Positions 26,343 to 35,090 are shown, counted from the first letter of the stretch. The stretch: 64,000 nt of DNA from Thermaerobacillus caldiproteolyticus (GCF_013761245.1 NZ_JACDUT010000004.1:124001-188000); one strand, 5' to 3'. Notes: generated from the sequence alone by a model not told the origin. Numbers and translations are program-made.

Positions 26343-26371
26343 TTGAATATTTAGATAAAGTACATTATAAT
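26343..26371 (+). promoter_or_regulatory. Promoter of the sugar-operon regulator
   Basis: TTGAAT (26343-26348) and a perfect TATAAT (26366-26371) are 17 bases apart. A LacI/cre-type palindrome begins eight bases after the -10. Confidence 0.75.
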
Positions 26372-26378
26372 CCGAATA

Positions 26379-26392
26379 TGAAAACGGTTTCA
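26379..26392 (+). promoter_or_regulatory. LacI-type operator matching the cre consensus
   Basis: TGAAAACGGTTTCA lies at about the transcription start. It fits the CcpA cre consensus TGWAANCGNTNWCA at every position and is equally suitable for the LacI-type product of the next gene. CcpA repression, autoregulation or both are possible. Confidence 0.7.
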
Positions 26393-26441
26393 AAAACCTG
26401 GGGAGGTGTTACATTTTTGCAAGCGTAAGGGGGAAGAAATT

Positions 26442-27455
26442 ATGTCAACCATTGAAGACGTCGCTAAATTGGCAGGACTATCGCGGACAACCGTCTCAAG
26501 GGTGATCAACAACCATCCGTATGTTTCTGAAGAAAAGCGGAAACTGGTGATGGAAGCGATGGAGAGACTCGGTTATGTTCCGAATTCTTCGGCAAGAAGT
26601 TTGCGGAGCCAAAAAACAGAGCTGATAGCATTATTTGTTCCGCGAATTATGAACCCATTTTTCAGCCAATTAGTCGAGTCGATGGAAATCGCTGCTGCTG
26701 AGCACAATTATCAATTGATTATTTGCCAAACAAGATACTCATCAGAAAAAGAATTAAACTATATGAATCTTTTAAAAACCAAGCAGGTCGACGGGGTGAT
26801 TCTCGCGTCGATTCAAAATGATTGGGAAGTGCTCGAGCCTTTTTTAGACTATGGTCCAATCGTTCTATGCAACGAATTTGATGAACAAGCGAATGTCCCA
26901 TCAGTCATGCTTGATCAAGTGCATGGTGGATACATAGCAACAAAGCATTTGCTTGAACAAGGTCATCGCCGCATTGCCTATTGTCGTGGCAGCACGCGGA
27001 GCAATGTTGCCAATCATCGTGAAATTGGGTTTCGAAAAGCACTTTCGGAATATGGGATTGTTTTCGATGAACAGTATGCATTTCGAGATACGCTTCATAG
27101 TGAAGATGGCAGGCGAGTGTTCCATCGAATGCTTTCTCTGTCTGAACCACCAACGGCTGTATTTACCGGTAGTGATGAAGTAGCTGCGGGAATTATTTCT
27201 GAAGCGAAAAAGCACGGTTGCAAAGTTCCAGACCATCTTGCGGTTGTCGGTTTTGATAACCAAGCGATTACGCAACTCATGGAACCGACGATTACAACAG
27301 TGCACCAGCCGGTGGAAAAAATGGCGCAAAAGGCGCTCGAAGTGATGATTGAAAAAATTCATTCTCGAACGTATCGGCAGCGCGAAATATATAAATTCCC
27401 ATTAAAGCTAATCATAAGAGGATCTACCGTTACCAACAAGCTTGCAAAATTGTAA
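26442..27455 (+). CDS. LacI-family sugar-operon regulator
   Basis: A 337-residue LacI/GalR regulator. The N-terminal DNA-binding domain reads TIEDVAKLAGLSRTTVSRVI followed by the hinge helix NSSARSLRSQ. The rest is a periplasmic-binding-protein-like effector domain with VVGFDNQAITQLMEP near the end. ATG 26442 has AAGGGGGAAGAA upstream; the frame from 26406 starts before that site. It is followed 57 bases later by a sugar importer, so it most likely controls uptake of that sugar. MalR-, ThuR- or DegA-like proteins are all possible; I cannot name the sugar. Confidence 0.85.
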   Translation: MSTIEDVAKLAGLSRTTVSRVINNHPYVSEEKRKLVMEAMERLGYVPNSSARSLRSQKTELIALFVPRIMNPFFSQLVESMEIAAAEHNYQLIICQTRYSSEKELNYMNLLKTKQVDGVILASIQNDWEVLEPFLDYGPIVLCNEFDEQANVPSVMLDQVHGGYIATKHLLEQGHRRIAYCRGSTRSNVANHREIGFRKALSEYGIVFDEQYAFRDTLHSEDGRRVFHRMLSLSEPPTAVFTGSDEVAAGIISEAKKHGCKVPDHLAVVGFDNQAITQLMEPTITTVHQPVEKMAQKALEVMIEKIHSRTYRQREIYKFPLKLIIRGSTVTNKLAKL

Positions 27456-27479
27456 CAGAGCAATGATGGAACCGTTATC

Positions 27480-27493
27480 TGAAATCGTTACCA
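27480..27493 (+). promoter_or_regulatory. Second LacI/cre-type operator before the binding-protein gene
   Basis: TGAAATCGTTACCA matches the cre consensus with one mismatch, 20 bases before the binding-protein start. A related TGGAACCGTTATCT abuts it at 27467-27480. There is no clear promoter here, so it may act on transcription coming from the regulator gene. Confidence 0.5.
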
Positions 27494-27512
27494 TATACAG
27501 GGGGGATCAATG

Positions 27513-28820
27513 ATGAAAAAGGCTATGAAATTTTCATCAGCAATGTTAGCGCTTGCTCTTGGGTTAACAGCATGTTCAAACGACAATAATGCAGGCGACA
27601 ATAAAAAAGACACTACGAAACCAAACGAAAATTCAGGAAAAGTCGTCAAAATTGTGTATGCCCGCGGCCAAGATTCGACAAAAGCAACCGAAAAAATTAT
27701 CGAAGCGTTTGAAGAATCCCATCCAAACATCAAGGTTGAGTTTCGCGAAATGCCTGCTGACACGGGCAAACAACATGATGCGTATGTCACGATGTTAAAC
27801 GCTCAGTCATCCGAAATTGATGTCATGGATCTTGACGTTGTCTGGCCGGCAGAATTTGCTCAAGCAGGTTATACGTTGCCATTAGATCGCTTTATCGAAC
27901 AGGATGGTATTGATTTGAACAAGTACAATCAAGGAGCATTAGCGGCAGGTAACTTTGACGGGAAGCAATGGGCGCTGCCAAAGTTTATCGATGCGGGAAT
28001 GCTATTCTATCGTACGGACATCATTCCGAAAGATCAAGTACCAAAAACGTGGGATGAGTTACTAGCAAAAGCAAAAGAATATAAAGGCAAAGGCGGAACA
28101 AAATACGGGTATTTGATGCAAGCGAAACAATATGAAGGTTTAGTATGTAATGCGGTAGAATTCATCGCTTCGTATGGCGGAAAAATTGTTGACGAAAACA
28201 ATAACGTTGTCGTTAATAGCCCAGAGACGATTAAAGGTTTGAAGAAAATGGTTGAGATCGTCAAATCAGACGTTGTTCCAAGCAACATTACAACGTTTAC
28301 GGAGCCTGAATCTCATACGGCCTTTATTGAAGGGCAATCTCCATTCATCCGTAACTGGCCTTATCAATATGCACTAGCGAACGACAAAGAACAATCAAAA
28401 ATTGTTGGCAAAGTAGGCGTAGCGCCGCTGCCGGCAGGTGATAAAGGTTCAGCGGCAACATTAGGCGGTTGGATGACAGCAATCAATAAATATTCTAAAC
28501 ATAAAAAAGAGGCATGGGAATTTGTGAAATTCATGACAGGTCCAGAGGGACAAAAAATTTCCGCTATTTACGGCGGCTTGGCACCAACTCTTCCAGAATT
28601 GTTTAAAGACGCGGATGTTTTAAAAGCGAATCCGTTCTTTGGAGAAGAAGGATTTGTTAAAGCATTAGATGCAGCAGTACCACGCCCTGTTGTTCCAAAC
28701 TATCCAGAGGTATCTGAAATTATTCAAATTAATGTCTCTAAAGCGATTACAGGGGAAATCACTGTTGAGCAAGCGGTTGCTAATATGGAAAAAGAAATTA
28801 AGGCAGCCATGCAAAAATAA
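27513..28820 (+). CDS. Sugar ABC transporter substrate-binding lipoprotein (CUT1 family)
   Basis: A 435-residue extracellular solute-binding protein, family 1, anchored as a lipoprotein. The signal peptide ends LGLTAC with the lipidated Cys near residue 21. An Asn/Asp/Lys-rich linker follows, then the mature domain (KIVYARGQDSTKATEKIIEA...). The DVMDLDVVWPAEFA and ALPKFIDAGMLFYRTD segments resemble trehalose/maltose-binding proteins. ATG 27513 is seven bases from GGGGGG; ATG 27510 is an alternative. It is first of three transporter genes. A strong hairpin after it probably keeps it more abundant than the permeases. The ligand is inferred as a di- or oligosaccharide. Confidence 0.85.
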   Translation: MKKAMKFSSAMLALALGLTACSNDNNAGDNKKDTTKPNENSGKVVKIVYARGQDSTKATEKIIEAFEESHPNIKVEFREMPADTGKQHDAYVTMLNAQSSEIDVMDLDVVWPAEFAQAGYTLPLDRFIEQDGIDLNKYNQGALAAGNFDGKQWALPKFIDAGMLFYRTDIIPKDQVPKTWDELLAKAKEYKGKGGTKYGYLMQAKQYEGLVCNAVEFIASYGGKIVDENNNVVVNSPETIKGLKKMVEIVKSDVVPSNITTFTEPESHTAFIEGQSPFIRNWPYQYALANDKEQSKIVGKVGVAPLPAGDKGSAATLGGWMTAINKYSKHKKEAWEFVKFMTGPEGQKISAIYGGLAPTLPELFKDADVLKANPFFGEEGFVKALDAAVPRPVVPNYPEVSEIIQINVSKAITGEITVEQAVANMEKEIKAAMQK

Positions 28821-28839
28821 GCGCTGTTTCATCAATTTC

Positions 28840-28881
28840 ATTAGCCTTCAGCTCGCTGTGATACAAGCGCTGAAGGCTAAT
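28840..28881 (+). promoter_or_regulatory. Intercistronic hairpin after the binding-protein gene
   Basis: A perfect 13-bp stem (ATTAGCCTTCAGC 28840-28852 with 28869-28881) and a 16-base loop, with no T-run. It fits an mRNA-stabilising or partial-attenuation hairpin between the binding protein and the permeases, not a full terminator. Confidence 0.7.
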
Positions 28882-28906
28882 ATCCTTTATGCTAGGGGGA
28901 AAGCGT

Positions 28907-30226
28907 GTGAAAAAAGAGAAGTCATTAGGAAACGAGAAGCGTTCAGAGCGTCGATTAGGATATGCGCTTGTTGCTCCGGCGATGTTATTAATTTTAGCGG
29001 TCGCTATTTGTCCTGTCATTCAGTCGTTTTATTATAGTTTGTTTGACTATCGATTAAACGATCCGACGAAATCATCGATTCACTTAAACTATAGTCTTGA
29101 TCTAGAAGGATACTTACAAAACTATCCGTTTTTAGATAGTGCATTAAAACAAGAAATTTCTACTGCCAACGGAGGTGTGAAAGAAACATTAGCGAATGTT
29201 CAGCAACAACTCCAACGAATAGATGAGAAAATCCGTTCTGATGAAGAAGTAGCAAAGCGGTACAAACAAGTTGACGAAGCATTGAATAATTTTGAGTCTC
29301 CGAGTGATGAGATAAAAATGGTTGAGATAGACAAAGAAGTGGCGGAAAAATTCAACAACACGATTCGCGAAGTGGCAAAAACACTTGGAAAGATGAAAGA
29401 AGCAGGTGAACTAAAGCAAGCGGATAAAATAACGGGTCTTGCTCAAGGACTAAAAGGAACGATTATTGAACCAAACTTTGTTGGACTCAAGCACTATAAA
29501 GATAATTTTACAGATGATCGACTTTGGAAGGCGCTATGGAATACAACCGTATTTACGGTGATTTCTGTTGCAGTTGAGCTTGTACTGGGATTGGCAATTG
29601 CACTTTTAATTAATAAAGCATTTTTCGGTCGAGGTCTTGTACGGGCTACTATTCTGATTCCATGGGCGATTCCAACGGCAGTATCTGCGTTGATGTGGAA
29701 ATTTTTATATGATGGACAAAATGGAATTGTTGCCAAGTATTTTGCGGATATTGGTCTTATTCATAGAATGGGAGATTTGCTGACGACAGAAGTGGGCGCT
29801 ATGTTTGCCGTCATTTTTGCTGACGTGTGGAAGACGACTCCTTATATGGCACTATTATTACTTGCGGGTTTACAAACGATCCCAAGTTCTTTATATGAAG
29901 CTGCTTCGATTGACGGAGCAACAAAATGGCAGCAATTCATAAAAATTACGTTGCCGTTATTAAAGTCGAGCATTTTGGTTGCACTATTGTTCCGCACGCT
30001 TGATGCGTTCCGCGTCTTCGATTTAATTTACGTATTAACTGGCGGAGGTCCAGCGAACTCGACAGAAACGATTTCAATTTTAGCGTATAAAGTGATGTTC
30101 TCACAAACGAACTTCGGAGAAGGTTCGGCGTTAGCGGTCATCGTCTTTATTTGCGTAGCCATTATTTCGATTATTTATATTAAATTGTTAGGTGCTGATT
30201 TGCTCTCCGATAGTGCGAAAAAATAA
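28907..30226 (+). CDS. Sugar ABC permease, MalF-like, with large extracytoplasmic insert
   Basis: A 439-residue CUT1 permease. A first helix (about residues 18-40) is followed by about 150 hydrophilic, helix-rich residues (roughly 55-195). Five or six more helices come next, with the BPD domain and EAA motif EAASIDGATKWQQFIKITLP. The insert recalls the P2 domain of MalF, which contacts the binding protein, but its sequence (many Glu, Lys and Gln, coiled-coil-like) is different. GTG 28907 follows TAGGGGG; the ATG at 28889 overlaps the site. The next gene is its MalG-type partner. Confidence 0.85.
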   Translation: MKKEKSLGNEKRSERRLGYALVAPAMLLILAVAICPVIQSFYYSLFDYRLNDPTKSSIHLNYSLDLEGYLQNYPFLDSALKQEISTANGGVKETLANVQQQLQRIDEKIRSDEEVAKRYKQVDEALNNFESPSDEIKMVEIDKEVAEKFNNTIREVAKTLGKMKEAGELKQADKITGLAQGLKGTIIEPNFVGLKHYKDNFTDDRLWKALWNTTVFTVISVAVELVLGLAIALLINKAFFGRGLVRATILIPWAIPTAVSALMWKFLYDGQNGIVAKYFADIGLIHRMGDLLTTEVGAMFAVIFADVWKTTPYMALLLLAGLQTIPSSLYEAASIDGATKWQQFIKITLPLLKSSILVALLFRTLDAFRVFDLIYVLTGGGPANSTETISILAYKVMFSQTNFGEGSALAVIVFICVAIISIIYIKLLGADLLSDSAKK

Positions 30227-30241
30227 AGAAGGGGTGAGATT

Positions 30242-31069
30242 ATGCAGAAAAAAGCAGGCCCGTTATTTTACGTGTTTTTAGCTGTCTTTGTGTTTTTCGT
30301 TATGTTTCCATTTTTATGGATTTTGCTTAGTTCGATTAAGCCGTTAAGCGAGCTGTTCGGAGACAGAGCGTTTAACTGGTTTACAAGCCATCCGACATTG
30401 AAATCATACGTGTCTGTGTTTGTGAACTATCCGTTTTTACGATATTTATGGAATAGCACCGTTGTTGCGACGATTACGACCGTTTATACGGTATTCGTTG
30501 CCGCTTTTGCCGCATATGCGATCGCACGCCTTGAATTTAAAGGAAAAGCGGTTATTCTTGGCATTGTGTTAGCAGTATCTATGTTTCCGCAAATTGCGAC
30601 GATTTCACCGATTTATATGTTTGTGAAAAAATTTGGCTTAACGAACAGTTATTTAGGTTTAATTATTCCGTATACGACATTTGCGTTGCCGCTATCGATT
30701 TGGCTGTTAGTGACGTTTTTCAGAAAAATTCCGTTTGATTTAGAAGAAGCGGCGAAAATGGACGGAGCAACCCCAATGCAGACGTACTTTAAAGTCATTT
30801 TGCCATTGGCTGTACCGGGGGTATTCACAACATCGATTCTCGTCTTTATTGCGGCGTGGAACGAGTTTTTATTTTCCTTCACGATTAACACAGCGGAAAA
30901 ATATAAAACCGTTCCGGTCGGAATTGCGATGTTCCAAGGGCAATATACGATTCCTTGGGGAGAAATCTCCGCGGCAACGGTCATTGTTACGATTCCGCTT
31001 GTGATTATGGTGTTATTATTCCAGCGTCGGATTGTATCCGGTTTAACGTCCGGTTCGGTGAAAGAGTAA
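30242..31069 (+). CDS. Sugar ABC permease, MalG-like
   Basis: A 275-residue CUT1 permease with six helices. The first is VFLAVFVFFVMFPFLWILLS, and the EAA loop reads EEAAKMDGATPMQTYFKVIL near residue 175. It starts 15 bases after the MalF-like gene, with AAGAAGGGGTGAG upstream. The operon ends after it and contains no ATPase or sugar hydrolase gene. The importer therefore probably borrows a shared MsmX-type ATPase encoded elsewhere, as many Bacillus CUT1 systems do. Confidence 0.9.
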   Translation: MQKKAGPLFYVFLAVFVFFVMFPFLWILLSSIKPLSELFGDRAFNWFTSHPTLKSYVSVFVNYPFLRYLWNSTVVATITTVYTVFVAAFAAYAIARLEFKGKAVILGIVLAVSMFPQIATISPIYMFVKKFGLTNSYLGLIIPYTTFALPLSIWLLVTFFRKIPFDLEEAAKMDGATPMQTYFKVILPLAVPGVFTTSILVFIAAWNEFLFSFTINTAEKYKTVPVGIAMFQGQYTIPWGEISAATVIVTIPLVIMVLLFQRRIVSGLTSGSVKE

Positions 31070-31119
31070 AGGAAAATATGCAATTGATCCTGATGACATA
31101 AGAGAAATCACACTGCATG

Positions 31120-31160
31120 AAAAAAGGGATACTCATTGACGGTGAGCATCCCTTTTTTTA
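31120..31160 (+). terminator. Bidirectional terminator between the sugar operon and yhfH
   Basis: AAAAAAGGGATACTCA (31120-31135) pairs with TGAGCATCCCTTTTTT (31143-31158). A- and T-runs on both sides let it serve both strands. Confidence 0.9.
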
Positions 31161-31298
31161 TTAATGATGATAGATAACGCCTAAACAATCGTTACATTTG
31201 TTCCCGTAGCATTCATGCTGTTCTTCGATTTCTTTCCCGCATTCCGCACATTTTTTAGGTGGGATACTTTTGAAAAATTCTAACACTCTTACCAACAT
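31161..31298 (-). CDS. yhfH: Small zinc-ribbon-like protein YhfH
   Basis: A 45-residue protein: MLVRVLEFFKSIPPKKC, then AECGKEIEEQHECYGNKC and NDCLGVIYHH. Cysteine pairs CAEC and CNDC with a middle Cys suggest a small zinc ribbon. Length, sequence and position beside yhfI match B. subtilis YhfH. The start at 31298 is eight bases from GGAGG; an in-frame ATG at 31304 is too close. Function is unknown. Confidence 0.82.
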   Translation of the reverse strand: MLVRVLEFFKSIPPKKCAECGKEIEEQHECYGNKCNDCLGVIYHH

Positions 31299-31448
31299 CA
31301 CCATCGCCTCCGTTCTTTTGTTGTTTATATTGTATTATAACAGAATTTGATATGTCAATAACTGTTTTAAAACAAATTTCATCAATGATGCAAAATATTG
31401 AGGAATTATGTATGATGAAGAAAAAGCATGTTTTTAAGGAGGAATATA

Positions 31449-32183
31449 ATGAAAGTTACTGTCATTGGATACTGGGGCGGATTTCCGGCAGTGAACGAGG
31501 CAACGTCTGGCTATTTATTTGAACATGATGGTTTTCGCTTGTTAGTCGATTGCGGCAGCGGGGTGCTTTCTAAGCTGCAAAATTATATTTCTGTCGAAGA
31601 GCTTGATGCTGTTATCATTTCGCATTACCATCATGACCATGTTGCTGATATCGGTCCTTTGCAATATGCACGCCTGATTAAAACAAACCTTGGAGCTTCA
31701 TTGCACGAACTTCCGATTTACGGCCATTCGTTCGATCGCGACGGGTTTACTCGATTGGCGCATAAAGGAATCACAAAAGCGATCTCATATGATCCTGAGA
31801 AACCGCTCGAAGTTGGACCGTTTACGATTCAGTTTATGAAGACGATGCATCCGGTGACTTGCTATGCGATGCGGATTACAGCAGGGGGGACAACGGTCGT
31901 ATACACAGCAGATTCAAGCTATTTGCCGGAGTTTGTTCCGTTTTCCGAAAATGCTGATTTACTCATTTGTGAATGCAATTTTTATGCAGGTCAAAATGCT
32001 GCTCCGGCTGGACATATGACAAGCGAAGAAGCGGCAACCATTGCCCGCGATGCGAATGTCGGCGAGCTTTGGCTTACTCATTTGCCGCATTTTGGCGAAT
32101 TACCGCAATTAGTAAAGGAAGCAACTGCATTGTTTTCTGGAAAAGTACAACTGGCAAAAACGGGGCTTGTTTGGGAAAAGTAA
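31449..32183 (+). CDS. yhfI: Metallo-beta-lactamase-fold hydrolase YhfI
   Basis: A 244-residue cytoplasmic MBL-fold protein. The zinc motif is SHYHHDHVADIGP (HxHxDH, about residue 58), with further ligands in MHPVTCYAMR, TADSSYLPE and the final LTHLPH. This resembles RNase Z- and phosphodiesterase-type members more than beta-lactamases. ATG 31449 follows AAGGAGGAA; the frame from 31428 starts before it. Synteny with B. subtilis yhfI is clear. The true substrate is unknown. Confidence 0.88.
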   Translation: MKVTVIGYWGGFPAVNEATSGYLFEHDGFRLLVDCGSGVLSKLQNYISVEELDAVIISHYHHDHVADIGPLQYARLIKTNLGASLHELPIYGHSFDRDGFTRLAHKGITKAISYDPEKPLEVGPFTIQFMKTMHPVTCYAMRITAGGTTVVYTADSSYLPEFVPFSENADLLICECNFYAGQNAAPAGHMTSEEAATIARDANVGELWLTHLPHFGELPQLVKEATALFSGKVQLAKTGLVWEK

Positions 32184-32190
32184 AAAAATA

Positions 32191-32238
32191 AAGGTAAGCC
32201 CATATTCGTTATGTGAATATGTGGCTTACCTTTTTGTT
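32191..32238 (+). terminator. Terminator of yhfI
   Basis: A 17-bp stem with one bulge (AAGGTAAGCCCATATTC 32191-32207 with 32215-32232), followed by TTTG. Confidence 0.88.
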
Positions 32239-32277
32239 TTGCTATACTTTTGGATGATGTATAAAGAGATGAAATAA

Positions 32278-32526
32278 CTATTCTTTCTTTAACACGTAAA
32301 ATAGACCAATAGATAAAAAGATTATCCCTACTGCTCTATATGATGTAGTATAGGCATGCAGCATTTGCATCCACTCGTCTGATTTCACACTTCCTCCTGC
32401 TTCACGTGCCCATGCAGATGCAGAACTTTGCCCTAATTCAGGACTCTTTAAGATGAGAAATAGTCCTATCACACTAATGATAAAAGATATGATTTTAACG
32501 AGATTGATATTTTTTAAAGAATTCAT
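32278..32526 (-). CDS. Small membrane protein, unrecognised
   Basis: An 82-residue protein with two membrane helices, about residues 10-27 (VKIISFIISVIGLFLIL) and 64-79 (AVGIIFLSIGLFYVL). A soluble Ser/Ala/Gly-rich loop with two tryptophans lies between them (SASAWAREAGGSVKSDEWMQ). The start at 32526 has an AGGAGAGG site upstream. It is convergent to yhfI. I do not recognise the family. Confidence 0.6.
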   Translation of the reverse strand: MNSLKNINLVKIISFIISVIGLFLILKSPELGQSSASAWAREAGGSVKSDEWMQMLHAYTTSYRAVGIIFLSIGLFYVLKKE

Positions 32527-32652
32527 CTAAATCCTCTCCTAATTTTGCGACGGTGCTTGTTAAAGAAGAGCGTCTTCAATACCACTTTTTGTTTAATTAA
32601 CATAGTAATAGTAATATTGATTTTTGACACATCTCCATCCCCAACACGATAA

Positions 32653-32900
32653 TCACTTCAGAAAACGGGGATCATACCAAACATCAAAATTGTATGCATC
32701 ATACTATGGCCGAGCAACAATGGGGTAAGTTTTCCCAGCTGTCGCTTTAATGTGATAAGAATCGGCAACTTCATGAGACCTTGCTACACTCCACCCCAAT
32801 TGTGCTGGAACAGTATGCGCGCCAATTCCTGTGTTACAATTGCCATTGCTGCAGCAGCTGTTCCTGCAAAGTTACTTTCTCTGATCATTGTTGAGCCGCA
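32653..32900 (-). pseudogene. Remnant of a secreted-type protein gene
   Basis: On the minus strand a frame reads NSCCSNGNCNTGIGAHTVPA, then QLGWSVARSHEVADSYHIKA and TAGKTYPIVARP. An in-frame TAG follows, and then YDAYNFDVWYDPRFLK to a real stop at 32653. The cysteine-rich, Tyr/Trp-rich style suggests an exported protein. The internal stop and the lack of an intact 5' end mark it as decayed. I do not recognise the family. From 32901 to 33353 I see no convincing gene; an open frame at 33137-33424 on the minus strand overlaps the lcfB promoter and has no ribosome site. Confidence 0.5.
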
Positions 32901-33353
32901 TGCATTGCCAACTGTATTGTTTTTTAAATAGTAGCTCCATCATTTACCGATTGGTTTATCTTCAACTCAAAATTTACCAAATGAAACAAATATAATTCTC
33001 CGAAAAATGAATTTTTAAGAAAGAGGGGGCAAAACTAGGGTGAAAATAGAGAAACTCATACCAATGAGGTTGTTCAGCCCTGTCATTCTTTAACTGATCA
33101 AATGGATTGCCCGCTCATGTTGTGCAACTGAAACAACTATTTTTCAAACTTTATCTCTAAAAGAATCACTTGACCGTAATATATTTCTATTACTTTATCG
33201 AAGATGGATTTTGATTTTCTGGTGGAAGGATATGTGATAAAATCATCTCCTTTGTCGGCGTACGAAAAAAATGAAGGTTTCGACATTGTGTAAGCAGGTG
33301 AAATAGGAATGAAAGGAAAACAGATTAAAATGAAACCAGATCTTGTGTTTTTC

Positions 33354-33382
33354 TTGCTCATTTCTAATTGTTTACATATAAT
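33354..33382 (+). promoter_or_regulatory. lcfB promoter
   Basis: TTGCTC (33354-33359) and a perfect TATAAT (33377-33382) are 17 bases apart, upstream of the FadR box. Confidence 0.65.
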
Positions 33383-33409
33383 ATAGTTAGAATTTTTCAA
33401 ATTATGAAA

Positions 33410-33427
33410 TGAATGATTATTCATTCA
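33410..33427 (+). promoter_or_regulatory. FadR operator before lcfB
   Basis: TGAATGATTATTCATTCA matches the Bacillus FadR (YsiA) box, a TGAATGA...TCATTCA palindrome. It lies about 20 bases after the predicted transcription start, where a repressor would block elongation. Long-chain acyl-CoA releases FadR. Confidence 0.85.
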
Positions 33428-33453
33428 TTATCTTTTATGGGGGAGGGAGTTTC

Positions 33454-34998
33454 ATGAATCTATCATCACGGTTAGCAGAGGTGGCTCAACAATTACCGGA
33501 TAAGGAGGCGTATGTATACGAAGGGGAACGTTGTACATATGGAGAATTGAATGCGGCGATTTCGAAATTTGCAAGCGGGTTACGCAACATAGGGATTCAA
33601 AAAGGGGATCATATTGCGTTAATAGTCGGAAACTCACCGCATTTTGTCATTGGGTTATATGGGGCGTTGCGTTTAGGGGCGACGGTCATACCGATAAATC
33701 CGATTTATACGCCAGATGAAATCAGTTATATTTTAACGAATGGAGATGTGAAAGCAGCCATCGCTTTCGATTTACTTGTTCCGTTGTTTGCCAAAATGGA
33801 AGCACGTCTGCCGCAAGTTGAACATGTCATCATTTGTGAAACACCACAAGGAAAAGAACAAGGTATTTCATTAACGAAAAAAATGAAATCGTTTACAGAT
33901 ATACTTCTGTCAGGGGATGTTCAATACGAGGGTCCAACGTTAGCCGACGATGATACAGCTGTCATCCTTTACACATCGGGAACAACAGGAAAGCCAAAAG
34001 GAGCGATGTTAACGCATAAAAATCTTTATAGAAACGCTCAAGACATTGCAAACTATTTAAAAATTAATGAGGATGACCGCGTCATTGCCACGCTGCCGAT
34101 GTTTCATGTCTTTTGCTTAACCGTGGCGCTCAATGCACCGCTGATGAACGGTGGTACGGTGCTAATCGTTCCGAAGTTTAGCCCGGCGAAAATTTTCAAA
34201 CTTGCTCGAGAGCAAAAAGCGACGATTTTTGCTGGAGTTCCAACGATGTATAATTTTCTTTACCAATATGAAGAAGGAAATCCAGATGATTTTCGTACAC
34301 TTCGTCTCTGCATTTCTGGCGGGGCATCGATGCCAGTAGCGCTGCTCAAAAATTTTGAGAAAAAATTTAGGGTGATCGTTTCAGAAGGATATGGATTATC
34401 GGAGGCTTCTCCAGTGACATGTTTTAACCCTCTTGATCGGCCGCGCAAACCCGGTTCGATCGGCACAAGCATTATGAATGTCGAAAATAAAGTTGTCAAT
34501 GAATTCGGAGAAGAAGTTGCGGTCGGTGAAGTCGGTGAACTGGTCGTCCGCGGTCCGAACGTCATGAAAGGGTATTATAAAATGCCGGAAGAAACGGCGC
34601 ACGCGATTCGCGATGGCTGGCTGTATACGGGAGATTTAGCAAAAATGGACGAGGAAGGGTACTTTTATATTGTCGACCGGAAAAAAGATATGATTATCGT
34701 CGGCGGCTATAATGTCTATCCGCGCGAAGTGGAGGAAGTGTTGTACAGCCATCCTGACGTTATCGAGGCGGCAGTGATTGGCGTGCCTGATCCCAATTTT
34801 GGTGAAGCAGTCAAATGTTTTGTCGTCTCCAAAAATCCTAGCCTAACCGAGGAAGAGCTTATTGACTACTGCCGCGAGCGTTTAGCGAAATATAAAGTTC
34901 CAAGCTCGATCGAGTTTTTAGAAGAACTGCCAAAAAATACGACGGGGAAAATTTTACGAAGAGCATTGAAAGAGAAATTAACATCCTCTCAGGCGTAA
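33454..34998 (+). CDS. lcfB: Long-chain fatty-acid-CoA ligase LcfB
   Basis: A 514-residue acyl-adenylate-forming enzyme that activates fatty acids to acyl-CoA for beta-oxidation. The P-loop-like motif [16 protein letters not shown] is at about residue 170, with [11 protein letters not shown] (A5) and the [20 protein letters not shown] hinge. The C-terminal [10 protein letters not shown] lysine is also present. ATG 33454 follows GGGGGAGGGA; the frame from 33409 runs through the FadR box and is not the start. It matches B. subtilis LcfB (YhfL) in length and setting. It is a single-gene unit under FadR. Confidence 0.94.
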   Translation: MNLSSRLAEVAQQLPDKEAYVYEGERCTYGELNAAISKFASGLRNIGIQKGDHIALIVGNSPHFVIGLYGALRLGATVIPINPIYTPDEISYILTNGDVKAAIAFDLLVPLFAKMEARLPQVEHVIICETPQGKEQGISLTKKMKSFTDILLSGDVQYEGPTLADDDTAVILYTSGTTGKPKGAMLTHKNLYRNAQDIANYLKINEDDRVIATLPMFHVFCLTVALNAPLMNGGTVLIVPKFSPAKIFKLAREQKATIFAGVPTMYNFLYQYEEGNPDDFRTLRLCISGGASMPVALLKNFEKKFRVIVSEGYGLSEASPVTCFNPLDRPRKPGSIGTSIMNVENKVVNEFGEEVAVGEVGELVVRGPNVMKGYYKMPEETAHAIRDGWLYTGDLAKMDEEGYFYIVDRKKDMIIVGGYNVYPREVEEVLYSHPDVIEAAVIGVPDPNFGEAVKCFVVSKNPSLTEEELIDYCRERLAKYKVPSSIEFLEELPKNTTGKILRRALKEKLTSSQA

Positions 34999-34999
34999 A

Positions 35000-35030
35000 A
35001 AAGTACCGGATTTTCGGTGCTTTTTATTTT
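35000..35030 (+). terminator. Terminator of lcfB
   Basis: AAAGTACCG (35000-35008) pairs with CGGTGCTTT (35015-35023), with one T-G pair, followed by TTATTTTT. Confidence 0.82.
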
Positions 35031-35061
35031 TATAATTTTTATATTTTTATGAAAATTATAG

Positions 35062-35090
35062 TTGAAAGTAGAATAATAAACTTATATAAT
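35062..35090 (+). promoter_or_regulatory. Promoter of the TrpX-type ABC operon
   Basis: TTGAAA (35062-35067) and TATAAT (35085-35090) are 17 bases apart, about 50 bases before the gene. No TRAP triplet array, T-box or riboswitch is evident in the short leader. Confidence 0.75.

Noticed and set aside
26901-27362. 153-codon minus-strand frame inside the lacI-type gene
   Set aside because: Shadow of a complete LacI-family gene; its His/Arg/Phe-rich content is typical of antisense frames.
33137-33424. 95-codon minus-strand frame before lcfB
   Set aside because: It overlaps the lcfB promoter and FadR box, lacks a ribosome site and resembles no family.
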